Positions 27,741-36,251 of a stretch of DNA of 64,000 nucleotides are shown in pieces; positions within the stretch are counted from its first letter, which is position 1, and each line of letters begins with the position of its first letter. The stretch lies in contig JAOQAG010000050.1 in NCBI GenBank assembly GCA_025963715.1, positions 1-64,000 of the forward strand. The letters run 5' to 3'. Position numbers and translations under genes: made by a program. Under the pieces are notes generated by a model. The model saw only the letters and a program-made list of their open reading frames with translations. It had not been told where the DNA came from and did not search any database. Source of the DNA: Bacteroidota bacterium (lineage in GTDB: Bacteria > Bacteroidota > Bacteroidia > 2-12-FULL-35-15).

Positions 27741-28862
27741 ATGAAATTCATTGTTTCCAGTACTTCTTTATTAAAACAATTACAGGCAGTAAGCGGGGTG
27801 TTAAATTCCAACAATGCATTGCCTATTTTAGATAACTTTTTATTCGAGATCGATAAAAATCAGTTAAAGATCTCGGCTTCCGATCTGGAAACAACAATGA
27901 CCACGGTTATTGCTGTGGAATCAAAAGATACCGGTAATATTGCCGTTCCTGCAAAATTATTGCTGGATACCTTAAAAACATTTGCGGAACAGCCTTTAAC
28001 ATTCAGCATCGACGATAAAAAATACGGGATCGAGATCATTTCCGATTACGGTAAATACAAATTAACCGGGCACAACGGTGATGAATTCCCGAAATTACCG
28101 AACATTGAATCGGCTTCTTCACTGGACATTGATGCAAGTGTTTTGGCATCTGCGATCAACAAAACTATTTTTGCAACCGGTAACGATGAGCTTCGCCCTG
28201 TAATGTCGGGTGTGTATTGCCAGCTGTCGCCGGAGAATATTATTTTTGTGGCTACCGATGCGCATAAGTTGGTGCGTTACCGCAGAAACGATGCAAAAGC
28301 ACAAAGTGCATCCGCTTTTATTTTGCCTAAAAAACCATTGAACCTTTTAAAAAATATTTTATCCAGTGTAAGCGGAGTTGTAAAAATAGAATACAACAAC
28401 ACCAATGCATTTTTCTCTTTCGAGAATACCAATTTAGTATGCCGTCTGATCGATGGAAAATACCCGAACTACGAAGCGGTAATTCCAAAAACAAACCCGA
28501 ATAAATTAACTGTTGACCGTGTTTCATTTTTAAGCTCGATCAAACGTGTTTCTATTTTCTCGAACAAAACAACACACCAGGTTCGCTTGAAAATTGCTGG
28601 CAGCGAGTTGAGCATTTCTGCGGAAGATCTTGATTTTGCAAACGAAGCAAGCGAGCGCCTGACTTGTCAGTATGAAGGAGATGACATGGAGATTGGTTTC
28701 AACTCTAAGTTTTTAGCAGAGATGCTGAGCAATCTGAACTGCGAAAATGTAAACCTGGAAATGAGCGCTCCAAACCGCGCAGGTATTTTATTACCAACAG
28801 AAAAAGAAAACGAAGCAGAAGATATTTTGATGCTGGTAATGCCGGTAATGCTGAACAGTTAA
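27741..28862 (+). CDS. dnaN: DNA polymerase III subunit beta (sliding clamp)
   Basis: The 373-residue clamp encircles DNA and tethers polymerase III. The three-domain repeat fold can be followed: N-terminal MKFIVSSTSLLKQLQAVSGV, the domain I loop FEIDKNQLKISASDLETTM, domain II with ELRPVMSGVYCQL and VATDAHKLVRYR, and domain III ending ILMLVMPVMLNS, where the protein-binding cleft normally carries a Met-Pro-Met-type terminus. Length matches the family (~370). It has its own terminator at 28902-28924. Confidence 0.97.
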   Translation: MKFIVSSTSLLKQLQAVSGVLNSNNALPILDNFLFEIDKNQLKISASDLETTMTTVIAVESKDTGNIAVPAKLLLDTLKTFAEQPLTFSIDDKKYGIEIISDYGKYKLTGHNGDEFPKLPNIESASSLDIDASVLASAINKTIFATGNDELRPVMSGVYCQLSPENIIFVATDAHKLVRYRRNDAKAQSASAFILPKKPLNLLKNILSSVSGVVKIEYNNTNAFFSFENTNLVCRLIDGKYPNYEAVIPKTNPNKLTVDRVSFLSSIKRVSIFSNKTTHQVRLKIAGSELSISAEDLDFANEASERLTCQYEGDDMEIGFNSKFLAEMLSNLNCENVNLEMSAPNRAGILLPTEKENEAEDILMLVMPVMLNS

Positions 28863-28901
28863 TCTTTTAAATTATAGATTATAAATTTTGAATTATAAAT
28901 A

Positions 28902-28928
28902 AGCCGCTTCTATCTGGAGCGGCTTTTT
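28902..28928 (+). terminator. Terminator of dnaN
   Basis: The stem agccgct/agcggct, with a following run of T, lies 40 bp after the dnaN stop. Confidence 0.85.
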
Positions 28929-28950
28929 TATTACCATCTGGCATTTTTTG

Positions 28951-29470
28951 CTGTGTGCGTTTTCCACCACATAAGGCACAAAAGAAAACATAAGGCGAAG
29001 CTTGTTGCTGTGTTTGATATTTAACTGTTTTTCGGGTAAAACCTTATGTGCTGTGTGCGTTTTCTACCACATAAGGCACAAAAGAAAACATAAGGCTAAG
29101 CCTGTTTCTGTGTTTAATATTGAACTGTTTTTCGGGTAAAACTCTTTTGTTTCTTTTGTTTTCTTTTGTGGTTCAAAAAAAATGCAGTGCATCCGGGTAA
29201 CACCTTATGTGCTCCTTTGTGCCTTATGTGGTAGAAATTTTGATGGCAAAATGCCATCCAATAATCGGGCACGAGCGGGACGCTCGCGCCAACGCTATCA
29301 ATCTTTGGGTAAAACTCTTATGATTCTTTTGTTTTCTTTTGTGGTTCAAAAAAAATGCAGTGCATCCGGGTAACACCTTATGTGTTCCTTTGTGCCTTAT
29401 GTGGTAGAAATTTTGATGGCAAAATGTCATCCAATAATCGGCACGAGCGGGACGCTCGCGCCAGCTATGG
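28951..29470. repeat. Two adjacent direct-repeat pairs (100-bp and ~172-bp periods)
   Basis: ctgtgtgcgttttccaccac at 28951 recurs exactly 100 bp later, and the units are nearly identical. Then ggttcaaaaaaaatgcagtg at 29170 recurs at 29342, each copy ending with a gcacgagcgggacgctcgcg palindrome and an aataatcg phrase. The arms read as inverted versions of the cataaggcacaaaag text seen at 5300-5470. No gene lies in 28929-29482. Confidence 0.85.
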
Positions 29471-29501
29471 AGTGGTAAAACCATGGTAAACAAAAAATAC
29501 T

Positions 29502-29509
29502 TAAATTTG
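29502..29509 (+). promoter_or_regulatory. Candidate -7 element immediately before the glycosyltransferase ATG
   Basis: TAAATTTG matches TAnnTTTG and ends 6 nt before the ATG at 29516. If it is a real promoter, transcription would begin at or just before the start codon, giving an almost leaderless message; otherwise the gene starts at 29483 and this is coding sequence. Confidence 0.3.
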
Positions 29510-29515
29510 GTTTCC

Positions 29516-30454
29516 ATGTATTCGATCACACACATCATTAATCCTGTTGCTGCTCCTGCAAATTCCGAATTCGGTATTTGTCAGCCCATTGTATTTGAAT
29601 CCATCAGGCAGGCAAAAAACAATGCTGCCGGGTATGTGCATGTAGAGCTGTGTACGGTGCAGTATGCTGAAGACAGATCCGTGATCCCCGATTATTTTAT
29701 GATGTATCCCGATCTGCAGCGCTCTACAAATGAGCTGAAGCTTGCCAACAGCAGGAAACTGCCTTTTGTAAAAGAGATCCTGGAAAGCGCGTATCGTAAT
29801 TCCGCCTCCGAATACATCATCTATTCCAATACCGACATTGCGCTGATGCCTTATTTTTACACTGCCGTGAACGGGATCATTGAACAGGGATATGATAGCT
29901 TCATCATTAACCGCCGCTGTATTTCCGGGAAATATACGTCCGTTACTGAACTGGAATTAATGTACAGCGACATCGGGACACCGCACATCGGTTACGATTG
30001 TTTTGTATTTAAAAGAGAATTGGTTGAGAAATTTATACTGGCAGATGTATGCACCGGAATCCCGCATGCATGGACGGATCTGGCAAATAACCTGTTTTGT
30101 TTTTCTTCAAAATTCAAATTATTTACGCAAAAACACCTTACCTTTCACATTGGTATGGAGCTGTATAAAAACTGGGGCGGAAACGAATTGTGCGCACACA
30201 ATAAAGTAGAATACCTGAAAGTGCTGAAAGGATTGAAGCCGCATTTGAAGATAGAGAACATGCCGGGTTCCAACCTGAATATTTTCAAACGCCATTTCAA
30301 ATGGCTGATGAATCCTACCTTTCATTATCCCACTATGTTTTGGCTGGACCTGTCGCAGTTAGGCAGAAAACGATTGCCGCGCGAAAAAAGCGAGCTGAAA
30401 ACAACAAAAAATAAATACCTGCAATGGCTGGTAAAGCACATCAATTTTGAATAG
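29516..30454 (+). CDS. GT-A-like glycosyltransferase of unknown specificity
   Basis: The 312-residue cytosolic protein resembles nucleotide-diphospho-sugar transferases. It has a mixed alpha/beta N-terminal half with a D-x-D-like metal motif context in YIIYSNTDIALMPYFY (about 100-115), where the single Asp follows a Thr, so the motif is weak. HIGYDCFVFKREL and HAWTDLANNLF are polar segments likely to line the acceptor site. A longer start at 29483 is possible. It opens the sulfotransferase-rich locus but points away from the minus-strand operon that follows. I cannot name a family beyond the fold-level resemblance. Confidence 0.6.
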   Translation: MYSITHIINPVAAPANSEFGICQPIVFESIRQAKNNAAGYVHVELCTVQYAEDRSVIPDYFMMYPDLQRSTNELKLANSRKLPFVKEILESAYRNSASEYIIYSNTDIALMPYFYTAVNGIIEQGYDSFIINRRCISGKYTSVTELELMYSDIGTPHIGYDCFVFKRELVEKFILADVCTGIPHAWTDLANNLFCFSSKFKLFTQKHLTFHIGMELYKNWGGNELCAHNKVEYLKVLKGLKPHLKIENMPGSNLNIFKRHFKWLMNPTFHYPTMFWLDLSQLGRKRLPREKSELKTTKNKYLQWLVKHINFE

Positions 30455-30458
30455 CGCT

Positions 30459-31394
30459 TTACAATACGTTCGGTGATTTATAAAAAAGTCCCACAATTTT
30501 TCTGAAGATTCTGCGAAAAGGAGCATGCCTCTTGTTCAGCTTTTGAAACCGTTGTACTTCTTTCTGAAAGTCTGCCGGATACGACCGGATGACCGCATCA
30601 AATTTTTTGCAGGCATATTCGTACAGCAGTATATCGTAATGATTGTATTGCAAAAGCAATTGGTTGGTTTCTTCATCAAATTCCAGCACCGATTGCTTTT
30701 TATTGGTCACGTTTGTTTTCAGGTACAACGGAAAATTCCAGCCCAGACTGCGTTTGAAATGGATCAGCGATTCATCAAAACGCTCACAGATCCCAAACAG
30801 CTCGAAATGAGTATCAAATTTTTTTAATGCCCGCTGATATATTTCTTCATTCACTCCTCCAAATTCCAGCTCATGGGCACTGGCCAGCATGCGTACATGG
30901 CAGTTGTCGAATTGCCTTACAGGGCCTTCTTTCAGCAGGTCTTTCAGTGTGTATTTTCCTTCTTCCAGGCGTTTGTGAAAAAAATGTACTTTATCCTGCC
31001 GGATAAAATTAAAATCGGAGATGCATCTTTTTATCGGATCCCGCAGGAATGTAAAACAGGTAATTTCACCCGGATAATTTTCGAGGTAAGCATTAAAATT
31101 TATGTGTCCTTTAATGACTTTTATCTTTTGCCTTTCGGCTACACTAAGCTTCGTAAAAACACCGGGATCGCGGTAAAGATTATTGGTGTGGATCTTTAAA
31201 AAACGCCAGCGGTAATTTTCATTGATGATGTTTTGCATCGTAGAACCTGCCGTTTTCGGGATATGCAGAAACAAAACAGGGAATACAAGAGAGCGTGCCT
31301 GCCTGGGTGGAACAATTCCTGCAAAAGGGGGTAGCACATCAGGCTTCGTTTTTGTGGTTGAAAACGATGTTTGATAGGAGAGAGTAGCGGGCAT
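30459..31394 (-). CDS. Sulfotransferase family protein (Sulfotransfer_2 type)
   Basis: This 311-residue protein should move sulfate from PAPS to a hydroxyl or amino group, probably on a sugar. The 5'-phosphosulfate loop is FLHIPKTAGSTM (residues 42-53), the form seen in carbohydrate sulfotransferases of the Sulfotransfer_2 group. The 3'-phosphate motif is TFLRDPIKRCIS (about 115-126). The region after residue 130 has the helical pattern typical of the family. It is the last gene of the seven-gene minus-strand operon starting at 36145. The ~38-residue leader before the core is Pro/Thr-rich and not a signal peptide. Confidence 0.88.
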   Translation of the reverse strand: MPATLSYQTSFSTTKTKPDVLPPFAGIVPPRQARSLVFPVLFLHIPKTAGSTMQNIINENYRWRFLKIHTNNLYRDPGVFTKLSVAERQKIKVIKGHINFNAYLENYPGEITCFTFLRDPIKRCISDFNFIRQDKVHFFHKRLEEGKYTLKDLLKEGPVRQFDNCHVRMLASAHELEFGGVNEEIYQRALKKFDTHFELFGICERFDESLIHFKRSLGWNFPLYLKTNVTNKKQSVLEFDEETNQLLLQYNHYDILLYEYACKKFDAVIRSYPADFQKEVQRFQKLNKRHAPFRRIFRKIVGLFYKSPNVL

Positions 31395-31453
31395 GTGAGA
31401 GATTGAGAGTTTAATGTTGCTAGTGATTTTTTAATACATGGTTAGTTGTATTT

Positions 31454-32110
31454 TTATCGGTTAATAATTTTTAATTCGACTTTACTTTTATTTTCCTCCG
31501 TGGTGTTCCGGATCCGCTCTGCAAAAAACTCCGTTACTTCATTTCCCGGATCATCAATAATAAACATTATTTTTTCATTTGCACCTTTCGTTAACAATCT
31601 TTTTAATTTCTTAACTTTTGCCGTGTAGCTTTGCTCCGTAATTACGTATTGCTGGTTGTACTGGTTTTCCTGTCCGGGCAATAATTCATACCCCAGGCTT
31701 TTGTTATAAGAAATGGCCACAGGGTTATCTTTCAGCACTTTTATGAACGTGCGCTCTATTCCTACTATAAACGACAGATCGGTTAGTAATAAGGAGGCGC
31801 GCAATGGAATCAGCGTTTTTAAATATTCTTCTTTGACAATAAAAATGCCACCGCTCCTGGTTTCTTTTGCATGCCAGTCGGTTTGCGAACCGTTGATCAG
31901 TCCAATTTTTTCCCCATTGTAAGAAATCAAAAAATAATTATTGTCCACATTATCGATGGAAGCAAACCATTTTTCCTGCATTTCTGGTGTAATGTATTCG
32001 CGGTATTCCATAAAACGGTGGATCTGTGCGGAATTACGCCAGTTCCTGACCATCTCAATGTCGTTATGTGTTAACCGGATCAGTTGGATTCCGTAGCCGC
32101 TGATGATCAT
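31454..32110 (-). CDS. GNAT family N-acetyltransferase
   Basis: This 218-residue protein has the start of the sugar-modifying GNAT group (IQLIRLTHNDIEMVRNWRNS, IHRFMEYREYITPEMQEKWF), like PseH/FdtC-type enzymes that acylate amino sugars. The acetyl-CoA region is around residues 75-140, with GIERTFIKVLKDNPVAISYNKSLGYEL as the typical motif B end. Residues after ~165 are an extra charged tail. It sits 9 bp behind the glycosyltransferase gene, so it probably modifies a sugar nucleotide used by that locus. Whether it transfers acetyl or a longer acyl group from the neighbouring ACP is open. Confidence 0.82.
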   Translation of the reverse strand: MIISGYGIQLIRLTHNDIEMVRNWRNSAQIHRFMEYREYITPEMQEKWFASIDNVDNNYFLISYNGEKIGLINGSQTDWHAKETRSGGIFIVKEEYLKTLIPLRASLLLTDLSFIVGIERTFIKVLKDNPVAISYNKSLGYELLPGQENQYNQQYVITEQSYTAKVKKLKRLLTKGANEKIMFIIDDPGNEVTEFFAERIRNTTEENKSKVELKIINR

Positions 32111-32119
32111 CTGAAAAAA

Positions 32120-33037
32120 TTAGAGTACCGTTTGAATGGAATACGGTGGCTTGTGATGCTGGAACTGGTATAGCTTATAGATGTATTGCCCGATGATGCC
32201 AAGGCAGAGCAAAATAATGCTGGCAGTAAATAAAATACTCACGATCGTGGAAGTATACCCAAGCGGAACATTGTGTACGATTTTTTTATAGATAAAACGC
32301 AAACCGACAAAAAACGTAATGATCGAAAATAAAAGTCCGCTGTACGTCATTAATTTCAATGGCAAAGCCGAATAATTGACCAGGATATTGAAATAAAGAT
32401 TGGTAAGCTTAAAGAATGAGTAAGAGGATTTGCCGTATTTACGGGGATTGTGGTTCACATACGTAAATGTGATGTTACCCGTATACCACTGGATCACTTC
32501 ATCAATAAATAAAAAATTGTGCTGGTGATTCTCTTTTATTTTTTGCGCGATCTCTTTTTTTATTAAACGGAACGAAGAACCTTCGCCCATTTTATTCTCA
32601 AAATATTTGGATGTTTTTTTTACAAAATAGCTTCCCGCATTTTGCACGATCCCGTGTTGTTTGCTATTGTAAGTGCCGTACACCACATCTGCGCGTGTTT
32701 CCTCATATTTCGCCAGCAGCTTGGCAATTTCCTCGGGTGGATGCTGCAGGTCATCATCCATGGTAACGATCAGCTCGCCTTTACAAAAACCAAAGCCGCA
32801 TAAAATAGCATTGTGCTGCCCGAAATTGCGTGCAAATTTGATTGCTATAATTTTTTGCGGATGCTTGCTTTTCAATTCCATCAGCTTTTTCCAGCTGTTG
32901 TCCTTGCTGCCATCGTCAATAAAAATAACTTCGTAGGCAGTGGTTCCCATGGCGGCATCAATTCCCGCAAACAATTCATCCAGTCCGTTTTCCGAATTAT
33001 ATACAGGTATTACAATGGATAAGTAAGGTGTCGTCAT
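32120..33037 (-). CDS. Family 2 glycosyltransferase, polyprenyl-phosphate sugar transferase type
   Basis: The 305-residue enzyme has a GT-A domain followed by two C-terminal membrane helices (about 230-255 and 265-290), the build of ArnC/GtrB/dolichol-phosphate-mannose-synthase relatives that load a sugar onto undecaprenyl phosphate at the inner membrane. Motifs are IVIPVYNSENGL, FIDDGSKDNSW and the metal-binding MDDDLQHPPEEI (about 92-103). The product would be a lipid-linked sugar flipped for modification of a surface glycan. It lies 2 bp after the SDR gene in the operon. Confidence 0.9.
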   Translation of the reverse strand: MTTPYLSIVIPVYNSENGLDELFAGIDAAMGTTAYEVIFIDDGSKDNSWKKLMELKSKHPQKIIAIKFARNFGQHNAILCGFGFCKGELIVTMDDDLQHPPEEIAKLLAKYEETRADVVYGTYNSKQHGIVQNAGSYFVKKTSKYFENKMGEGSSFRLIKKEIAQKIKENHQHNFLFIDEVIQWYTGNITFTYVNHNPRKYGKSSYSFFKLTNLYFNILVNYSALPLKLMTYSGLLFSIITFFVGLRFIYKKIVHNVPLGYTSTIVSILFTASIILLCLGIIGQYIYKLYQFQHHKPPYSIQTVL

Positions 33038-33039
33038 TT

Positions 33040-33783
33040 TTATTTTTCAAGGAGATAACCTCCGTCTAAAGTAATATTTATTCCTGTGATCCAGCGCGAT
33101 GCTTCCGAAAGTAAAAAAATGGCGGTATTCGCCACGTCTTCGGGATAACCCACACCCAGCGGATATTGTTTGATGTGTGCTTCCATGGTTTCTTTGCTCA
33201 CTTTTTGTTCGCTCATTTCATACATCGGCGTTTTTACCATGGCCGGTGAAATGCAGTTGGAGCGAATGCCATTTGATGATTCCAGCGAAATGGATTTGCT
33301 GAATGCTTCAATCGCAGCTTTTGCACCGGCATATACCGCGCCGCCGCGATAGGGATGCTGGCTGGCGATGGAAGAAATAAAAACCACAGAGGCTTTTGCA
33401 TTTAATTTTTTCCGGCGCATAATACCCGCCATCAGCAACACCGGAATTTCGTAATTGATGTTCAGCGTTTCGTCTATTTTTTCGGGATCTAAAAATTTTA
33501 TAGGTAATGTTTTTACAATTCCTGCCGAATGTACAATGCCATCCAGCTGCGGTAATTTTTCAAGCAGATCCGTTCGTTGTTGTTCAATCAGCAGATCGGC
33601 AGCAAACAATTGGTGGCCGCTGCCTTTTAAAAGCGCTAATGTTTCTTTTAGTTTTTTTTCATCACGGCCGGTAAGTACTAAAATGCCGCCCATTTCGCTG
33701 ATGCTGATAGCAGTTTGACGGCCAATCCCGGAAGAGGCGCCGGTCACTAAAATTGTTTTATGATGGAGATGAAAAGGCGTCAT
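33040..33783 (-). CDS. Short-chain dehydrogenase/reductase, FabG-like
   Basis: From the ATG at 33783 this is a 247-residue classical SDR, likely reducing a 3-oxoacyl thioester with NAD(P)H. The cofactor motif is TGASSGIG near residue 14, the catalytic Ser is in VFISSIAS and the Tyr/Lys pair in YAGAKAA. The C-terminus WITGINITLDGGYLL is standard. A longer frame from 33810 would overlap the KAS gene by 25 bp; the shorter start gives a clean 2-bp gap. Its place after two KAS III genes and an ACP suggests it reduces their product. Confidence 0.9.
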   Translation of the reverse strand: MTPFHLHHKTILVTGASSGIGRQTAISISEMGGILVLTGRDEKKLKETLALLKGSGHQLFAADLLIEQQRTDLLEKLPQLDGIVHSAGIVKTLPIKFLDPEKIDETLNINYEIPVLLMAGIMRRKKLNAKASVVFISSIASQHPYRGGAVYAGAKAAIEAFSKSISLESSNGIRSNCISPAMVKTPMYEMSEQKVSKETMEAHIKQYPLGVGYPEDVANTAIFLLSEASRWITGINITLDGGYLLEK

Positions 33784-33785
33784 AT

Positions 33786-34841
33786 TTAGATTTCGATAAC
33801 GGGCGGACAAATTAAATGTTCGGTGCTGAGTGCAACGCTGCCCCAGGATAACCCTACGCCAAAGCCCGAAAAGATCATTTTATTTTTTTTACTTTTTACC
33901 TGTTCCGATAATTGCGAAACGATGGTAACGGGGATAGAAGCAGAGCTGGTATTCCCATATTCCTTTAATGAATATGGCACTTTTGCAGGATCCAGCTTTA
34001 GTTTTTTCCGGATGCTTTCGTTCATTAATTTATTTCCCTGGTGAAAAACAAAATGGTCGTAATCATCAATTGTTGTAGAATTATATTGCAACAGCGCATT
34101 AATATTTGGCGCCACTTCACGCAACGAAAAATTAAACACTTCCAGTCCGTCCAGCTTTAAATTAGCGCGGCTGCGGATAATTCCCTTCTCCACTTCTTCT
34201 TCTTTGTAGGATGCATCTTCCAGCTTTTGGCGCGATCCTCCGTCAGGAATAATAATGGCATTATAACCCGAGCCATCGCTTTGCAGGTTAAAATCCATCC
34301 TGGCAGCCTGTTCATCGTATTCCAATGCCGTTGCTGTTCCGGCATCGCCAAACAAAGGATAGGTGCTTTTATCGCGCTTGTTCAGCGAAATGGAGGAAAC
34401 ATCGCCCACGAGCAATAATCCTTTTTTTATTTTGGTATTCGACATCATGCTCGCGATCATCGACAATCCGTATACATAACCCGAGCAGCCCAGGTTGATA
34501 TCAAAAGCAAGCGTAGTTTTTGGCAAACCCAGCTTATCCTGCAGGATCACGGCAGAAGCGGGTAAAAAATAATCGGGTGATTGCGATACAAAAACAAGGA
34601 TCTCCACATCGGCAGCATTCCAGTTCAGCTCTTTCAATAAATTTTGCGCAGCGGCAAAACAAAAATCAGCGCTGGTTGTACCGCGTTCAGCGATCCTGCG
34701 GTTTTCAATTCCGGTCGTCTTGATCAATAGCTGCCGCTCCGGTTCGGAGATCCAGTCATAATCGAGGTTCGACTCATTTTTTTTAGGAACACAAGCCGCA
34801 ATTCCTGATAACTTTACATGAGAGAGAGAGAAAGTTGCCAT
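33786..34841 (-). CDS. 3-oxoacyl-ACP synthase III (KAS III) family protein
   Basis: The 351-residue protein is a FabH-type condensing enzyme. All three catalytic residues are present: Cys119 in NLGCSGY, His267 in FVFHQGN and Asn297 in YGNTSS. KAS III enzymes condense an acyl-CoA starter with malonyl-ACP, although relatives act as acyltransferases. A second family member (35138-36145) and an ACP flank it. The pair is clearly diverged, so they may do successive or different condensations. It is distinct from a housekeeping fabH by context. Confidence 0.9.
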   Translation of the reverse strand: MATFSLSHVKLSGIAACVPKKNESNLDYDWISEPERQLLIKTTGIENRRIAERGTTSADFCFAAAQNLLKELNWNAADVEILVFVSQSPDYFLPASAVILQDKLGLPKTTLAFDINLGCSGYVYGLSMIASMMSNTKIKKGLLLVGDVSSISLNKRDKSTYPLFGDAGTATALEYDEQAARMDFNLQSDGSGYNAIIIPDGGSRQKLEDASYKEEEVEKGIIRSRANLKLDGLEVFNFSLREVAPNINALLQYNSTTIDDYDHFVFHQGNKLMNESIRKKLKLDPAKVPYSLKEYGNTSSASIPVTIVSQLSEQVKSKKNKMIFSGFGVGLSWGSVALSTEHLICPPVIEI

Positions 34842-34871
34842 TGTTTAGTTTTATGTGCGATTATATTAGCG

Positions 34872-35105
34872 TTAAGAGACCCTGCTCTTCACAATATTGA
34901 ATAAATCATTCATTGTTTTACTGTTTCGAAGGTCTTCGCCGGTAATGGTTACATTATAATCTGCATCGATCAGTGCAATAAGGATCAGCGCATGCATGGA
35001 GCTCCATTCGGCAATGTCCCTGAAATTGGTATCCGGTTTTAAAACGCCCGGTGTAATTTCATCAATTTCGTTTTCTACTTTTTTAATAAAATCATCTATG
35101 TTCAT
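34872..35105 (-). CDS. Acyl carrier protein
   Basis: From the ATG at 35105 the protein has 77 residues and the four-helix acidic ACP pattern. The 4'-phosphopantetheine site is unusual: in place of the common Asp-Ser-Leu it reads Trp-Ser-Ser-Met, with Ser36 as the modified residue. The helix II that follows (ALILIALIDADYNVTI) fits. The context between two KAS III genes argues that it carries the growing acyl chain of this locus. An upstream extension to 35141 overlaps the neighbouring gene and is not needed. Confidence 0.88.
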   Translation of the reverse strand: MNIDDFIKKVENEIDEITPGVLKPDTNFRDIAEWSSMHALILIALIDADYNVTITGEDLRNSKTMNDLFNIVKSRVS

Positions 35106-35137
35106 GTGCAATACGATTGTGGTTTCAATAAGGATGA

Positions 35138-36145
35138 TCAAAGTTTAATAATGGTTGCAGACCATGATAAACCGGTGCCAAAGCCCGCAAGTAAAATGTA
35201 TTGTCCTTTTTGCGCTTTCCCCGATCTGATGCTTTCACACAAGGCAATAGGAATTGTTGAAGATACGGTATTTCCACAACTCTCTAAATAATTAACGAAT
35301 TTTTCTTCGGGGATCCCAATTTTTTTCCGGATCACATCGTTCATGAATCTATTGGTTTGGTGAAACACAAAAAGATCGATCTCTTCCATTTTCATGTTGG
35401 ATTTTTCGAGCAGTTCCGAGATCATTAACGGCACTTTTCTCAATGCGAAATTAAAAATAGCGGTTCCGTTCATATAAAAATTCGCATCGCTGGTAATGTT
35501 GCCGTAATCATCGCGGTTTTCCTGTGTGGATTTTGCTGTTACCGGGTTCCTGGCGCCACCATCCCTGATAATGATCTTATCCGCACCTTTGCCATCCGTT
35601 CCAAAAACAAAAGAACCAATGCCGCTTTCATCGCCTGCCGAAATAAGCGTTGCTGCTGCACCATCGCCAAAAAGGTAACGGGAGCTTTTGTCTTTCGGAT
35701 GAAATGTTTTGGTGAGTGTGGACGAAGTAAGGAACAATACATTCTTTCGTTCACAGGCTTCCACCAATCCCTTGGCGAGGCTTAATCCGTAAGCATATCC
35801 GCTGCATCCCTGGTTAATATCGATAGCGCCTGCCTGCTGTGGAATTCCCAATTTTTCCTGTATGATACAGGCTGTTGCAGGCGTGTAATAATCAAATTCC
35901 TGCGAACAGAAAATGATAAAATCAATGTCGTTTTTATCAATATTGTGTTCCTCAAAAAGTTTGATCGCACTCTGCACCGCAAGATCCGATGCAGTAGTGT
36001 GCGGTGCTACAATGTGGCGTTCGCTGATGCCAAGGCGGGCAATGTTGGTGTTATTAACTAGTTCCGGAAAATCATTAAAATAATCGACATTCGTGTATGT
36101 ATCCGGTGGAAGGTAATAACTGATTGCTTTGATAGAAGCTTTCAT
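35138..36145 (-). CDS. 3-oxoacyl-ACP synthase III (KAS III) family protein
   Basis: This 335-residue FabH-like protein has an intact Cys-His-Asn triad: Cys114 in NQGCSGY, His262 in FVFHQTN and Asn292 in CGNTVSS. It is the first gene of the operon running to 30459. A TAAATTTG -7-like element on the minus strand (36172-36179) lies 26 nt upstream. With the ACP, the second KAS III and the SDR it forms a minimal acyl-building set, plausibly for a short hydroxyacyl group to decorate a sugar. Confidence 0.9.
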   Translation of the reverse strand: MKASIKAISYYLPPDTYTNVDYFNDFPELVNNTNIARLGISERHIVAPHTTASDLAVQSAIKLFEEHNIDKNDIDFIIFCSQEFDYYTPATACIIQEKLGIPQQAGAIDINQGCSGYAYGLSLAKGLVEACERKNVLFLTSSTLTKTFHPKDKSSRYLFGDGAAATLISAGDESGIGSFVFGTDGKGADKIIIRDGGARNPVTAKSTQENRDDYGNITSDANFYMNGTAIFNFALRKVPLMISELLEKSNMKMEEIDLFVFHQTNRFMNDVIRKKIGIPEEKFVNYLESCGNTVSSTIPIALCESIRSGKAQKGQYILLAGFGTGLSWSATIIKL

Positions 36146-36171
36146 AATTACGTTTCATGTTGTGGTGAAAA

Positions 36172-36179
36172 CAAATTTA
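36172..36179 (-). promoter_or_regulatory. Candidate -7 element of the KAS-ACP-GT operon
   Basis: The minus strand reads TAAATTTG, matching TAnnTTTG, 26 nt before the first gene of the operon. No spaced -33 TTG is obvious. Confidence 0.4.
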
Positions 36180-36251
36180 TATAAAAAAATTAAATAAACC
36201 AGTCATTTAACACTTTTAACATTTTCGTGAAAATCAGATGGGGATTGCTTT

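Noticed and set aside
30459-36145. Capnine/sulfonolipid biosynthesis operon
   Set aside because: Bacteroidota sulfonolipid synthesis needs a PLP-dependent cysteate acyltransferase; none is present. Sulfotransferases use PAPS instead.
33786-36145. KAS III genes as the direct pyrrolyl-transfer partners of the halogenase cassette
   Set aside because: Possible by analogy with clorobiocin, but they are 20 kb away, in a different operon and flanked by their own ACP; kept only as speculation.
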